Shown one piece after another: positions 44,739-57,081 of a stretch of 64,000 nt of DNA (positions are counted from its first letter, which is position 1; every line of letters begins with the position of its first letter). The stretch covers positions 7,243,764 to 7,307,763 of the forward strand of contig CM055754.1 in the NCBI GenBank assembly GCA_029465975.1. The letters are read 5' to 3'. Made by a program: the position numbers and the translations under genes. Source of the DNA: Dallia pectoralis (Eukaryota; Chordata; Actinopteri; Esociformes; Umbridae). Below the pieces are notes generated by a model. It was not told the DNA's origin. It searched no databases and saw nothing but the letters and a program-made list of their open reading frames with translations.

Positions 44739-47253
44739 CTAATATGTGATTTGTTTAGGTGAGCCAGTAGAGTCTGCATCAGAATGATCGTGACCTTGAG
44801 GTATTTGGAGCTTACCCCAATGGATTCTGCAAGTATCGCATACAATCAATGTGCCACGCCAAGAATATACAAGGCTTGTTAAAAAATACAGGATTATCTT
44901 TTAGCAGATGAAGATCCAAACGAGCTACTGTCGTGCTCCCAAATGTTGTCTGCCTGAATATGTGAGTGTCTCGGTTGCTTGCTGTGGAACGGTATTTTAA
45001 ATCACTGCACAGCGGTCTTTTCAGGGGGGTTTAAAATGCGATGTAATATCTAAATACCATTTCTATGCATGACAAAAATCCTGAATTTCATTGTACCGGT
45101 TGACATGCTCGTTGTAAGGAATAATTGAATAAAAAAAACTAGTTCCACAATTTAATTTGAGGAACAAAGGATAAGCTATTGTCTTGATTGATTAAAAAAA
45201 ACGAAAATAGTACCAACATAGAATTCCCTCCTTTTTTCCCAGTTAATGACAATTTGTCGGAGTAAAATTGTCCGTGATTGAAGACGCCCTATGGTTTCGA
45301 CATTAACTTGTTTCCCTTAACCATTAATCCCTTTTTGTGTGAATTTCTCTGGACATATTTTGCATATAAAACCTTCTAGCAAGCCTAACAAAGGACACGG
45401 GTAGAACCACGGAGGAACGATATTAGCCCGGGTATTAATCCCCAAGAGATTACTTCCACGGGAAACTTGGATCAACTGTATCAGTCCGACCAGCGTATAC
45501 CTCCGTTCTGTTGGTTCAAATTAATTCCATCAATATAACCTACAAAAGCCACTGAAGAAACACTTCTCAGTCCTGTTATCTAGTTAGCTTACTGAATAAT
45601 AGAAAAACCTCCCCTTTACCTCAGAATTCCCTGGCCTTGTTCGGGGGATGTGCAGAAGAAGTGAGGATGATCAGAGAAAGACAGGGATATCAGACATTTT
45701 CTCACTGTGTTATACCGTAGCCTTTGGCCATGACCTATTTTGCATGCTTTGGCGCAGATTGAGTCAGCCTTCATATGTCACAATGTTGTCTTGATTACGA
45801 GGAAGATAAAGAATAAAACTATTGAACTGTGTTTGAGTCACCGTATATACAGTACATGACACGAATTACACCATATGACATGTCGAAAATGCTTATTAAC
45901 CAATCCTGACTTAAATATGACTGCACAACATGTGAATAGGTAGGGTTCAAATGCTTCAGAATCGCTGTGAATTGTTTATTATATTCACACACACATAGTT
46001 TTGTAGAGGCAGAGTCTGGAAAATGACAAATATGTTGAACTGTACAAAGCATTCACAAAATTGGCAAACAAATACATAGATTTGGTGGTGAGCATATAGG
46101 TTAATTGTAATACAATACCCCGTAAAACTATTTTGTGTAATTAGCATTTTTTTTTTACTTGCAATGCAACTCTAGAGAAAAAAATCAACACCTTGTTTTT
46201 CTGCATGGTCATTGCATGAAAAATGTAAGCAATATTTTAAACACATGGAACAGTAATTCATTTAGAAAGGATTCATTGTTATGTGTCATGTCTTACAGTT
46301 GGTGAGTTCTGTGTGCAACTGTACAGAGCCCATAGGCATACAGGGAGAGAGAAATGCGGGTAGAGAAGGCTGTTGCTTGAGCTCTAACCTGCCATTTATG
46401 TTTTTCTCCTTACTATGTAAAACGATGTGTCCGTGCGTCGATGTAGAAACTTTTGCACATAACAGTATGTGTGAAGTGCTTCGTTTAAATGCATCGTTCG
46501 CATCTCTTCTAAAAATAATTTTATTATTAATTTATGGCCTGAAGACGAGGTCACTCGCACATACATTTGGGATAAAACGCTATGTAAAAGCCTATACTAG
46601 GGTGAAAATTTACCTATACTAGGGTGAAAATGAGCTGAAAATAAAGTGCAACAGTGCCCCCTATCTGTGTTCTGCAATACTGCTTCATGCATTATCAACA
46701 CGAGTCAATGGTGGTTAATGATTAATGCAATACCCCTTACTATTTATGCAATCTCCACTGAGGAATACATAGTTTCAGAAAAAGAGAGAGAGTGCACTAC
46801 ATGCTTATATGGGCAGTGTCTCTGTTCTGCGACCTTGTCTGAAATAAGATAGTTAGTCTCACCCGAACACTACTGTAGGAGCCTATACTATTCCAATACC
46901 CAAGTGTGTGTGTGTGTGTGTATTGTGTACCATCTGGCCACTAACGGATAATTGGGCTACAGCAGCAACACAATGTATCCTTCAGCTGTACTCTCTTTAC
47001 GGGGATACCTCAGCTCACAAGTCCTGGCTGGTTAACTGTGATGGCTCAGATAGACAGACAGAACCAGAACTGCACACCGAACCACAAGTTTTGGTCCAAT
47101 CACATTCTTCTAAGAAGCAGCAGCAGGGTTGCTTGTTGTAAAGGACGTGACAACACCATCGTAGATGACTTGATAAGTCTGTGACTATCCTCTGCAGGGG
47201 ACCGGCATTGGTGTACATGCAGCAGATACTATAGTGAGTACACACTCAGCTCC
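44739..47253. other. Intergenic sequence with minor repeats
   Basis: A two-copy word CCTATACTAGGGTGAAAAT lies at 46591-46609 and 46613-46631, and a short GT run at about 46903-46921. The 113-codon plus frame 46281-46622 has no recognised domain. Confidence 0.5.
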
Positions 47254-47300
47254 ACAGCACCATGGTGGTAGAGGTTTACAAGTTGCCCACTACAGATGCC

Positions 47301-47305
47301 TCTAC
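47301..47305. repeat. Target-site duplication TCTAC (left)
   Basis: Identical to 47800-47804. Confidence 0.88.
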
Positions 47306-47799
47306 TGTCATGGTTCCCTCCCTCTGTCCCTTCTCTATGCGGGAGTTGGCACTCCCCCGACTAGCAGAGAGAGGGAGTAATCACAGACATTCTAAACACC
47401 TGAGTTTTTCCCCACACCTGGGTTCAGGTTGTCATTAGTGTCCCATTATAGCTCTGTGCTTTTCAGTTGTTTAGTGTCGGGACATTAATTGAAGGTATGT
47501 GGTGTTTAGGATTTTATGGAGGAATGTTTGCATGTTGCTTTGTTTAAACCAAGTAAGAGTTGGTAATGCGAACATTCGGTTTTGTCGTTGTTGGATTGGG
47601 TTTTATGTATACCGGGTTATTTGCACGTTCTGGTTTATGTTCCTTGTGCATGAGTTTCCTCTGTCTGATTTTGTGTTGTCTAATTGAAGTTCCAGTTCTT
47701 GTGCCTGCCTTGCCTGTCCTGGATGAATAAAACCAATTATAAGTAAAACGAGTTCTCTGCGCTTGTGTCCTCTGTCGGCTTGAGAGCCGAACCCTGACA
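47306..47799 (+). mobile_element. Solo LTR, 494 bp, perfect 5-bp duplication
   Basis: Starts TGTCATGG and ends CCTGACA. TGTCA/TGACA form the terminal inverted repeat. AATAAA at 47726-47731. Flanked by TCTAC on both sides. No interior. It differs in sequence from the 14.7-kb element's LTR but has the same architecture, so it is another Ty3/Gypsy-style lineage. The minus frame 47544-47840 and plus frame 47499-47687 lie in it and are not genes. Confidence 0.87.
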
Positions 47800-47906
47800 T
47801 CTACACAGCGCCATGGTGGTGGAGGTTTACATGTGACCACAGCAGAAGCCCCTACACAGCAGCATGGTGGTGGAGGTTTACATGTGGTGGAGGCTTACAT
47901 GGTGCC

Positions 47907-50691
47907 GGCTGTTCGTGTTCTGTGATAAGGAGAGAATGAAGTCATTACGACACGCTTCGTTCCGCCGCCAGACGCCCAAGCCTCGCCCCCTCGCGACCCC
48001 AGTGCTCTCCTGCTCGGCTCCCAGACAGGGGGTAAATTGATTCACAGCCGCCTAAAAGGTGTCATTATAGATTGCCATCGGTGTTGAACAGCTCATATTG
48101 TTGATGTCAGCTCAATTTGGGAAAGCGGATAAAAGTCAGTCGCGGGAGGGTGGTGGAGTGGGGGAGGGAGGTACCACTGTCTAAGGGAATAAGGCTATTT
48201 TTAGAGAACAGACTAGAGAGTTAGCGCCTGAGGTAATACCCACAGTACCATGAGATCCTGGCTGCTTACTGTAGGATAACCAGTCCACTTCCGTCAGTTT
48301 GTTTAACTATTACTTAACAGCGCTGTGCGGCCGGTCGTGCCCTTATCAATGCAAGTGTGAAAAATCCAATGTAAAGACACACAGCTCATTTGCATATGTT
48401 GATCAACTGTCAGAGGGGAGAGAGACACGTCAGCCACCAGGAAACCAGACTGACTATTTGTAATTTACGATAATGTCATCCAGCACACGGTTCTGATTCG
48501 AGACACCAGGTGAGTTTAATTATTAAATAAGGGAACTGTCTAGGCGCTCCAGTGCGAGGACCGTGCCGCGGACACGGTGTGAAAATGATTAAACGTTTGA
48601 AAAAAGACGACGCGAAGAGGAAGACAATGATAACTCTGAGATTTCCGGTTGGATCCTGTGAGGCTGGTGCTGTGTCCGTGTGTGTGTGTGTCAAGTCCAT
48701 TTGAAGGCCCTGCGTCGCCTGAGACATATTAAATATGTTAGACTGGTTGATTAATGGTTGTCTGTTTGATCATTCAGTAGCTACTGTTAAGAGTTATTAC
48801 CAGGTGATACAGAGGCCGAGGAGCTCTAGGTCACTTTTGAGTTATTTAATCACTTGAGAAAGACATACTGTATTTCATCTGTTCGGATGAAAAGTTATTT
48901 AAATTTCATCGCTCATTCGGTACCCATAGAGTCAATTGGAGAAATACATTTTTTATTCATCTGTATATGATCAGCAAGCTGCTGTTTTATTGATCATCCG
49001 TCCATTATTCAGTTCACCAACAAAGAAGGAACCGCCACTTATACAGAAAAACACTTGATGTCTGTGAAGAAGGGGGTTGTTATAGACATGAGGGCTCAAA
49101 AAGAGTACCCGCGAGCAGTTTGGGACAAAACCAGAGACAAGAAATGACATGTTCCAATTCTACCTCATTACAGCACCAGGAGAGCCAGGAAACCTGGATG
49201 TGTCGCACGCTGCTAGCTTAATTACCGGTCCTAATTAATGTGTGCATTGCTCTAAAAACATCTGGGCCGATGTGACACCGATGTGAAGGTTGTAAAGCGT
49301 TGAAATGCTGCTGTTCTTATTTCACCTAGGAAGGCTTTGGTGGGATATGACGGTGGACTGGCGTGTGGCACTGATATTTTATTGTGCGTCATTAGAATGA
49401 ATGAATGATAACACTGGACACGTTGACTAGGTCAGCAGAGTGTAAATCATGGGTACAGGAATATTTACTGTTAAGCTCCAAAAAATGTCAAGATCATTTT
49501 GCCCTTGCTGTATGAATACTTTTTTGCCAAAGTATTTTTTGTTGCCTGGCTACACAGACTTGTTGCTCTAGAGTTCTGTATTGATAGTGTACTTTTAGAA
49601 CCTTTAGTTCTTCACAATAATGATTATATTTGTTATCAGCAGAGGGGATAAATTTGCCAATTGAAAATTGTTTAGAATTAGGTGGCTTTAATAATATAAG
49701 AAACTGCTGAACAAAAGTCAGCTAACATACATTTTCAGAGATTGTGTCGCTTACGTTTAAGGTCAAAGCGTTCCGGTCGTTCATGTGATGAGTGCAAGAC
49801 GGCTAGTCAGTTAGCACTGTGACCTTCGCTGGTAGCATCTCAAGCGTTTGTGTCAATCGCTCCGACACATTAAAGTTGTTTCCGGTGCTCGGCAGCGGCT
49901 GATGCTTTTGTAGGCCGACGGAAACAATGCATTGTGGGTGACAGCAGGCAAAGATCAGAGGATTGCTGGTATGAACGCCCACAGAGTGCTCAGGGCCAAG
50001 ATGTAACACCACCATTAGGAAGCAGGAACAAAACAGGATAGAATTACCAGGTCCGTCATCCGTCAAAATCCATGCATGCAATATAACCAGTATGAACTGG
50101 AATATTTATTCTTTACATTTAACAGCAAAGGTTACTACTCAATGTGGTATTCAGAATAGCTAGGAACCAAAGTACAGATGTCCCGCCATCATGGCATCAG
50201 TTAAATGGAAGTATACACAAAACGGCTTTTGATGCTTCAATCATTTCTTCTAGTCGGATCTGTACAAATTAGAAAAAGTTTCTTTATCAGGCAGACATTT
50301 GGAATAAAGTATAAAATTGGCCGGTGGGTCATGGTGTCTCTATTGAGATGAACATACAGACAATACTAATTGGGGATATGAAAAATCGTGGTCAATCAGT
50401 GAAAAATATGTTTTTCTCTTGGGTGAAACAATCGTTTTTTTAGGCTACATGAGAACAGATGGTATGACTGGAAATGTAAAAAATGTGTAAAGAATCACAG
50501 CAAGACAGAGACATACTGCAGAGGACAAGCACCAAAAATGTTGTCTATTGGGAAAGTTGGTTGATCTTGGGAATAGGCTAATTAGATGTGAGGAGTCTGT
50601 GTGTGTTTGTCTCTGTGTGTGAATGTGGATTTAGGTGTGCATGTATTTAACATGGGTGTGTAAGCAAAAGTGAGCTTAGGTATTTGTATGT
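47907..50691. other. Unique region, possible conserved non-coding blocks
   Basis: Non-repetitive DNA. Segments 48040-48130 and 49150-49300 (for example GCTTAATTACCGGTCCTAAT) look like homeodomain-rich conserved sequence. This is an impression only. A short GT run lies at 48677-48691. No gene identified. Confidence 0.45.
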
Positions 50692-51205
50692 ATACACTGA
50701 TGAGCCAAAACATTTAGGACAATATGCTGTTGGTCTTTCCTGTGGCGACAAAACGCAGCTGAGCTGCCGAGGCATGAACTCAACGAGATCCCAAAAGGTA
50801 TCCTGTGGTATTTGGCACCAAGACCTTAGCCGCAGATCCTTCAAGACCTGTAATTTGTGAGGTGGAGCTGCTGTGGATACATACGACAGATTCTCAATCA
50901 GATTGAGATCTGGGGGAATTTAGATGCCAGGCCAACAACAGCTTAAACTCTTCATCGTGTGTGCAGTGTGGTATGGCTCATTATCCTGCTGAAAGAGGCC
51001 ATTGTCATCAGGGACTGCCGTTGCCATGAGGAAGTGTACACGATCTGCAACAGTGTTCAGGTAGGTGGCAGGTACCAAAATAACATAGCACGTACCATGA
51101 ATCACGCATCACTCTCCTTCCACCAGTTTGTCGTCTTCCCACAGTGCACCCTGGTGCTACCACTTCCCCAGGTGAACGGCACACATACACGTCTTCCATG
51201 TGATG
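50692..51205 (-). pseudogene. Tc1-like transposon relic, one side
   Basis: The low-coordinate end TACACTGATGAGCCAAAACA matches the terminus of a fish Tc1 element I know as beginning TACACTGATGAGCCAAAACATT. On the minus strand the frame holds 'NGLFQQDNEPYHTAHT' (the QDNAP.H catalytic block) and, after a break, 'PPDLNLIENL' (SPDLNPIENLW, third catalytic residue). Stops and losses make it inactive. The remainder lies beyond a solo LTR and the 28-bp array at 53845-54235. Confidence 0.75.
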
Positions 51206-51337
51206 TATAAGCGGGCGGGACGCTCGTTACCATTACCTTGTGCACACGGCCAACTCCCCTCGGCTCTCCAGCGACCTGTGCTGAGCTCTCTTTGGTGTGC
51301 ACATTGCCAGCTCAGAGTGGGGTGTGTCTCCTGAAAC
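51206..51337. other. Unassigned spacer, possibly Tc1 interior
   Basis: Between the Tc1 relic and the solo LTR. GC-richer, no clear match. Confidence 0.4.
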
Positions 51338-51342
51338 ATTAG
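51338..51342. repeat. Target-site duplication ATTAG (left)
   Basis: Identical to 51561-51565. Confidence 0.85.
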
Positions 51343-51560
51343 TGTCACCTTTTGGCCCGGCAGAAAGGCCGTGCCCGTGAAATCCAACGCCCTCTCTCAC
51401 TCGTTTGACGCACGGACGCTTGCTTCATTGTTTATCGCCCTCGTTTACGTATGTCTTCTCTTGTTTTGTGTTTTTTCGTTAGATTTAATTTTTATCTTTT
51501 ATTATTAAATCTTAATTTTCTTTACTGCTCCGCTTGTGTCCGTCTCCACCAGTCGTGACA
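51343..51560 (+). mobile_element. Solo LTR, 218 bp, perfect 5-bp duplication
   Basis: Starts TGTCACC and ends CGTGACA. ATTAG flanks both sides. A poly(A)-signal-like ATTAAA (TATTATTAAATC) precedes the GCTCCGCTTGTGTCCGTC end, which resembles the end of the 47306 LTR (GCGCTTGTGTCC). Short for an LTR but structurally complete. Confidence 0.82.
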
Positions 51561-51583
51561 ATTAGTCTCTGCGAATCACTAAA

Positions 51584-53833
51584 GCTCGTCTCTCATTGGA
51601 AATGAATGGTAGCTTGTCTCTCATTGGAAATGGATGGTAGCTTGTCGCTCATTGGAAATGAATGGTAGCTTGTCGCTCATTGGAAATGAATGGTAGCTTG
51701 TCTCTCATTGGAAATGAATGGTACCTTGTCGCTCATTGGAAATGAATGGTAGCTTGTCGCTCATTGGAAATGAATGGTAGCTTGTCTCTCATTGGAAATG
51801 AATCGTACCTTGTCGCTCATTGGAAATGAATGGTAGCTTGTCTCTCATTGGAAATGAATGGCAGCTTGTCTCTCATTGGAAATAAATGGTAGCTTGTCGC
51901 TCATTGGAAATGAATGGTAGCTTGTCGCTCATTGGAAATGAATGGTAGCTTGTCTCTCATTGGAAATAAATGGTAGCTTGTCGCTCATTGGAAATGAATG
52001 GTAGCTTGTCTCTCATTGGAAATGAATGATAGCTTGTCGCTCATTGGAAATAAATGGTAGCTTGTCGCTCATTGGAAATGAATGGTAGCTTGTCGCTCAT
52101 TGGAAATGAATGGTAGCTTGTCGCTCATTGGAAATAAATGGTAGCTTGTCGCTCATTGGAAATAAATGGTAGCTTGTCGCTCATTGGAAATGAATGGTAG
52201 CTTGTCGCTCATTGGAAATGAATGGTAGCTTGTCGCTCATTGGAAATGAATGGTAGCTTGTCTCTCATTGGAAATGAATGGCACCTTGTCTCTCATTGGA
52301 AATGAATGGTAGCTTGTCGCTCATTGGAAATGAATGATAGCTTGTCGCTCATTGGAAATAAATGGTAGCTTGTCGCTCATTGGAAATGAATGGTAGCTTG
52401 TCGCTCATTGGAAATGAATGGTAGCTTGTCGCTCATTGGAAATAAATGGTAGCTTGTCGCTCATTGGAAATGAATGGTAGCTTGTCGCTCATTGGAAATG
52501 AATGGTAGCTTGTCGCTCATTGGAAATGAATGGTAGCTTGTCTCTCATTGGAAATGAATGGCACCTTGTCTCTCATTGGAAATGAATGGTAGCTTGTCTC
52601 TCATTGGAAATGAATGGTAGCTTGTCTCTCATTGGAAATGAATGGTAGCTTGTCTCTCATTGGAAATGAATGGTAGCTTGTCTCTCATTGGAAATGAATG
52701 GTAGCTTGTCGCTCATTGGAAATGAATGGTAGCTTGTCTCTCATTGGAAATGAATGGTAGCTTGTCGCTCATTGGAAATAAATGGTAGCTTGTCGCTCAT
52801 TGGAAATGAATGGTAGCTTGTCTCTCATTGGAAATGAATGGCACCTTGTCTCTCATTGGAAATGAATGGTAGCTTGTCTCTCATAGGAAATGAATGGTAG
52901 CTTGTCTCTCATTGGAAATGAATGGTAGCTTGTCTCTCATTGGAAATGAATGGTAGCTTGTCTCTCATTGGAAATGAATGGTAGCTTGTCGCTCATTGGA
53001 AATGAATGATAGCTTGTCGCTCATTGGAAATAAATGGTAGCTTGTCGCTCATTGGAAATGAATGGTAGCTTGTCGCTCATTGGAAATAAATGGTAGCTTG
53101 TCGCTCATTGGAAATGAATGGTAGCTTGTCGCTCATTGGAAATGAATGGTAGCTTGTCTCTCATTGGAAATGAATAATAGCTTGTCGCTCATTGGAAATA
53201 AATGGTAGCTTGTCGCTCATTGGAAATGAATGGTAGCTTGTCTCTCATTGGAAATGAATGGTAGCTTGTCGCTCATTGGAAATGAATGGTAGCTTGTCGC
53301 TCATTGGAAATGAATGGTAGCTTGTCTCTCATTGGAAATGAATGGCACCTTGTCTCTCATTGGAAATGAATGGCACCTTGTCTCTCATTGGAAATGAATG
53401 GTAGCTTGTCTCTCATTGGAAATGAATGGTAGCTTGTCTCTCATTGGAAATTAATGGTAGCTTGTCGCTCATTGGAAATGAATGGTAGCTTGTCGCTCAT
53501 TGGAAATGAATGGTAGCTTGTCTCTCATTGGAAATTAATGGTAGCTTGTCGCTCATTGGAAATGAATGGTAGCTTGTCGCTCATTGGAAATGAATGGTAG
53601 CTTGTCTCTCATTGGAAATAAATGGTAGCTTGTCGCTCATTGGAAATGAATGGTAGCTTGTCGCTCATTGGAAATGAATGGTAGCTTGTCGCTCATTGGA
53701 AATGAATGGTAGCTTGTCGCTCATTGGAAATGAATGGTAGCTTGTCGCTCATTGGAAATGAATGGTAGCTTGTCTCTCATTGGAAATGAATGGTAGCTTG
53801 TCTCTCATTGGAAATGAATGGTAGCTTGTCTCT
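51584..53833. repeat. 28-bp minisatellite, about 80 copies
   Basis: The unit is CTTGTC(T/G)CTCATTGGAAAT GAATGGTAG. Anchor points (AGCTTG at 51611, 52031 and 53823) are separated by exact multiples of 28, so there is no net indel across 2.2 kb. Variable sites are T/G in the CTC word, GAATG or AAATG, and TAG or CAC. The array begins 23 bp after the solo LTR and ends at CTTGTCTCTTCGC. Confidence 0.97.
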
Positions 53834-53844
53834 TCGCAGCTGTA

Positions 53845-54235
53845 CGTTGCCCGCGGTGTGCATGCAGCTTTATCGGCCCTTTCATAAGGAGGACATGGAT
53901 CATTATGGGCACTCTGACTGGTCTGCAGCTATCAAAGCTTTTCACTTCACCTGTTTGCGTGGTCCGCCACTTCTTGGCTGGGCTGTCAGTGCTCCTAGAT
54001 GCTTCCACTTCACAATGTTAGCAATTTCAGTTGACCTGGGCAGAAGAATCACTAACTGACTTGCTGGCAAGGCTAAAAAGCAATGACAATTTCACTTTTA
54101 TAGTCCAATGGGCCAATTGTACTGCCAATCTTTGTCTATGAAGACTTCTGGATTCTACGTACCACTGAGTAGAGGATTTGGCAGAGGTCATTAACAAATA
54201 GGCGTGTCCACATACTTTTGACCATTTAGAGTAAC
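53845..54235 (-). pseudogene. Tc1-like transposon relic, other side
   Basis: ATTATGGGCACTCTGACTGG TCTGCAGCTA, then CCACTTCACAATGTTAGCAA TTTCAGTTGACC, then AATAGGCGTGTCCACATACT and TTTGACCATTTAGAGTA. These are antisense words of the DNA-binding end and the right terminus of fish Tc1 elements (from memory ...GTGTCCACATACTTTTGGCC). It may be the other half of 50692-51205 or a second Tc1 copy, since the termini differ. Confidence 0.68.
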
Positions 54236-57031
54236 TTAACAGCATAGTGTATTTTCCAAGTTGATAACATGATTTCAAATCAATAGCTATATGTATGTAT
54301 TAGGATGACATTGTTTGCATCCATTATCTATTTTATACATTTTACCTTTTGCCACAACAGAAATACCGTAGGCTGTTTTTCCTGCAACACATTGTCTCGT
54401 CATCGGTACCTGCGCACAGCTGTGAAAGTGGTCTTAGTTGATGTATCTAAAAAAAGTATACAAATGTTAGTTTGCATAATGAAACGTCCAATATATTGCT
54501 CCATTTAATTCACGCCTTCGTAGCATTTTTTGTTTAGCTAAATACAAAAGATGACAGAAAATGAACACTAGCTGCCTGGCAAATGCTGTGTTCTTCCGTG
54601 TGCTTCTGCTATTTACATGTCTGGCTTAAGGATAGTTGTTAGTAAGCACAACTCCCATGACGACCACTTTAATCATCGCTCTCTTTTCCTCTGGGCGAGG
54701 ACCTTTTAAAGGACACGTGGGTGTGACGATGACGTGGTCTAGGACCAATGGCTGATCGGATTTGCACTGCCGTCGTATGTAGTCGTATGTTGTCAAGAAC
54801 CTAATCTGACTTTGGTGTAGGTCATGTGGTAGCACACTGACTCTAGTAACCAAATATGGCAGAGTGCAAAGCTGACTTGTTATTGCTTGGTTTTAATATA
54901 AATCACATTTTAAATAGATTATCTAAATGTAATCACAAATGTGTACTAAAATACAGAGTAAATTGCTAGACGGACTATATTTTGTATGTAAAACAATGTG
55001 GTATTTGTAATTTACAAATTGTACTAGAAAAATTGCTTTATAAAATGCTCTCGTCAATCATTTTCATGCAAGCGGTCCCTAGAGGATGAATATAATTTTC
55101 CAGGCCCGATCCACACCGTTTTGGGTAAGGCTGAAGATAATTTAGCAAGCCGGCAGCTAGAGAGCTATGTAGCTCATGTTAGATATCTCAATAATGGACT
55201 CCACTGTGCTCGGATCCTTATTCCAGATTTGCTTTGAATGTTCATTTATCTTCACTATGTTTTTGTTAGGTATTGCACTAGCCAACTGTGGAACCTGCTA
55301 GAGACAAGATAATTCAACCAGGATGTAAACCATTATGTGAAACCTGCACACAGGTGGATTACATTTTTTTCAAATACATGACTTCTAAAGACAACTCATT
55401 TAGATGCTTCATAGCAATGTGGGGGTGTGTATTTTTTTACTTTGATTTTTTTGGAGTTTCTTGTGTAGTGTCGATTTATAAGGTAACATCATAGCAGACT
55501 TAAGTATTTGGCTCTGTTGAATTTTGGAGGTTTTCAGTGCATGGCCACGAAGTCTTGCAGAGAGTGCATTTAGAAATGACCTCGATGACCAGGGCAAAGC
55601 AGAAAGTAAAGACTGTTTACTACAGGAAGTTAACACAGTAAACTACAAAGTCGTACATGTTTGACCTTATTTGTAAAAATGTATCCATTGACATTGCCTT
55701 TATAAACCTCAAAGATATTAGACGGTACTCTTGTTTATTGTGGGAATGTTTCAAACATTTCTTTTGTTGAGTGGGAACACTGCAGTCATTGGCTCGTAAA
55801 CGCAACTAGACGAAATAAATCTCGGAAATTGAACTTCTGAACAAAAAAAACTGTCTGGGTCATTAAACTCGGAAAGTAACTGGAAAAAAAGGTTTAATGT
55901 GCTAAAGAAACATGGCCTGTTAAGTAATGAGTTCTCAAATGATTTGCTTTATGTTATAGCTTAAACAAATGTCGTTTTCACACAAAAAACTATTCACTTA
56001 AGATTGTGTATCTGTTTTGCAGAAACAATAAATGGTGGGAAGTTTTACTGTTGGCTTATGCTAGTTAGTTTGTTTGTTAGTTAGTCTAATAAAAACAGGG
56101 GATATGTAACCTGAATATGAATGTGCATTTCAAACTAAGAAAACACAATTTTCAACACTGTTCCATCTGACAGCTGTGACAGATGAACGACTAAGGTTTA
56201 TTGAGTTCTCCCGGTCCTCAATAGGGTCGTATACTAGTGCCTGTAGATGGATAGGGGTGAGCTTACCGTGGTAACACGCCGGCCAATGTGAACTTTATGC
56301 AAAGTGTGGCATTTGAGGTAATGACATATGTGCTAGTGAGCGTGTCAATGTATTGCCCTTTGTTATGGAATTATTTCTAATACCACGTAATTAATGTAAC
56401 TATACCTTTATCTCTAAAATAACATTAAGCAAATACACACTGAATCCAGACTCGAAATAAGAACAGACAAGAGTATCTCTCAAGTTAACTCTAATAGTTT
56501 AATTGATAGATGAGGAAAACCATTACACACGCAGTCACGGGCAACAATTCAGTGGCAGGTTATTCCCAACTAACATGAAGAACAGTGCAGTCTATATAGG
56601 GTTTTTAATGACGCACAAACATAAAAATACTGATATGGAGAACAGGATGAAGCTGTTAGATGATTCCACCAACTATACAGTATAATCTGGAAAACACATA
56701 AAGCTTTCATAAAACTCGAAGGTCAGTGCTCTCAAGCCAAGGGAGGCAAGACACATGGTAGATAAAAACAGAAAACAAGATGAGGCACACAAAGACCCAT
56801 ACAGTTCATCACAGATAAGGTATTCAGGACATCTGTTTCTAGCCTTGGCCCCTCTAACACCCTGAAGATCACATTCCTGTTTCTCAGGGTTTTGTGCTTT
56901 CCTCTCTGGCCCCCAAGATTCACTGAAACACATAGTTTATCACATGCTAATATATGCTTAACTCACTATTCCTAAACTTCTTAACCGTCATGTATATTTT
57001 CCACAACACCTTGTATGTACCTCTGCTTGTG

Positions 57032-57032
<1 letters not shown>
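54236..57032. other. Intergenic sequence, nothing recognised
   Basis: AT-rich unique sequence with frames up to 86 codons, none with motifs. Confidence 0.5.

Positions 57033-57079
<47 letters not shown>
57033..57079. repeat. (GT)n microsatellite, about 23 dinucleotides
   Basis: Pure TG run ending TGCGCC. The Cys-Val frames over it are artefacts. Confidence 0.97.

Positions 57080-57081
<2 letters not shown>

Larger units (their letters stand above)
47254..47906. repeat. About 51-bp short tandem repeat split by a solo LTR
   Basis: Units start ACAGC(A/G)CCATGGTGGT(A/G) and run GAGGTTTACA. One unit is 47254-47305, the next 47804-47854, then a shorter third. Each ends GCC(T/C)CTAC. The LTR lies exactly between unit 1 and unit 2. 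Confidence 0.75.

Noticed and set aside
47141..47153. ACGTGACA word as an LTR end
   Set aside because: No paired start or flanking duplication.
47544..47840. 98-codon minus-strand ORF
   Set aside because: Lies within the solo LTR 47306-47799.
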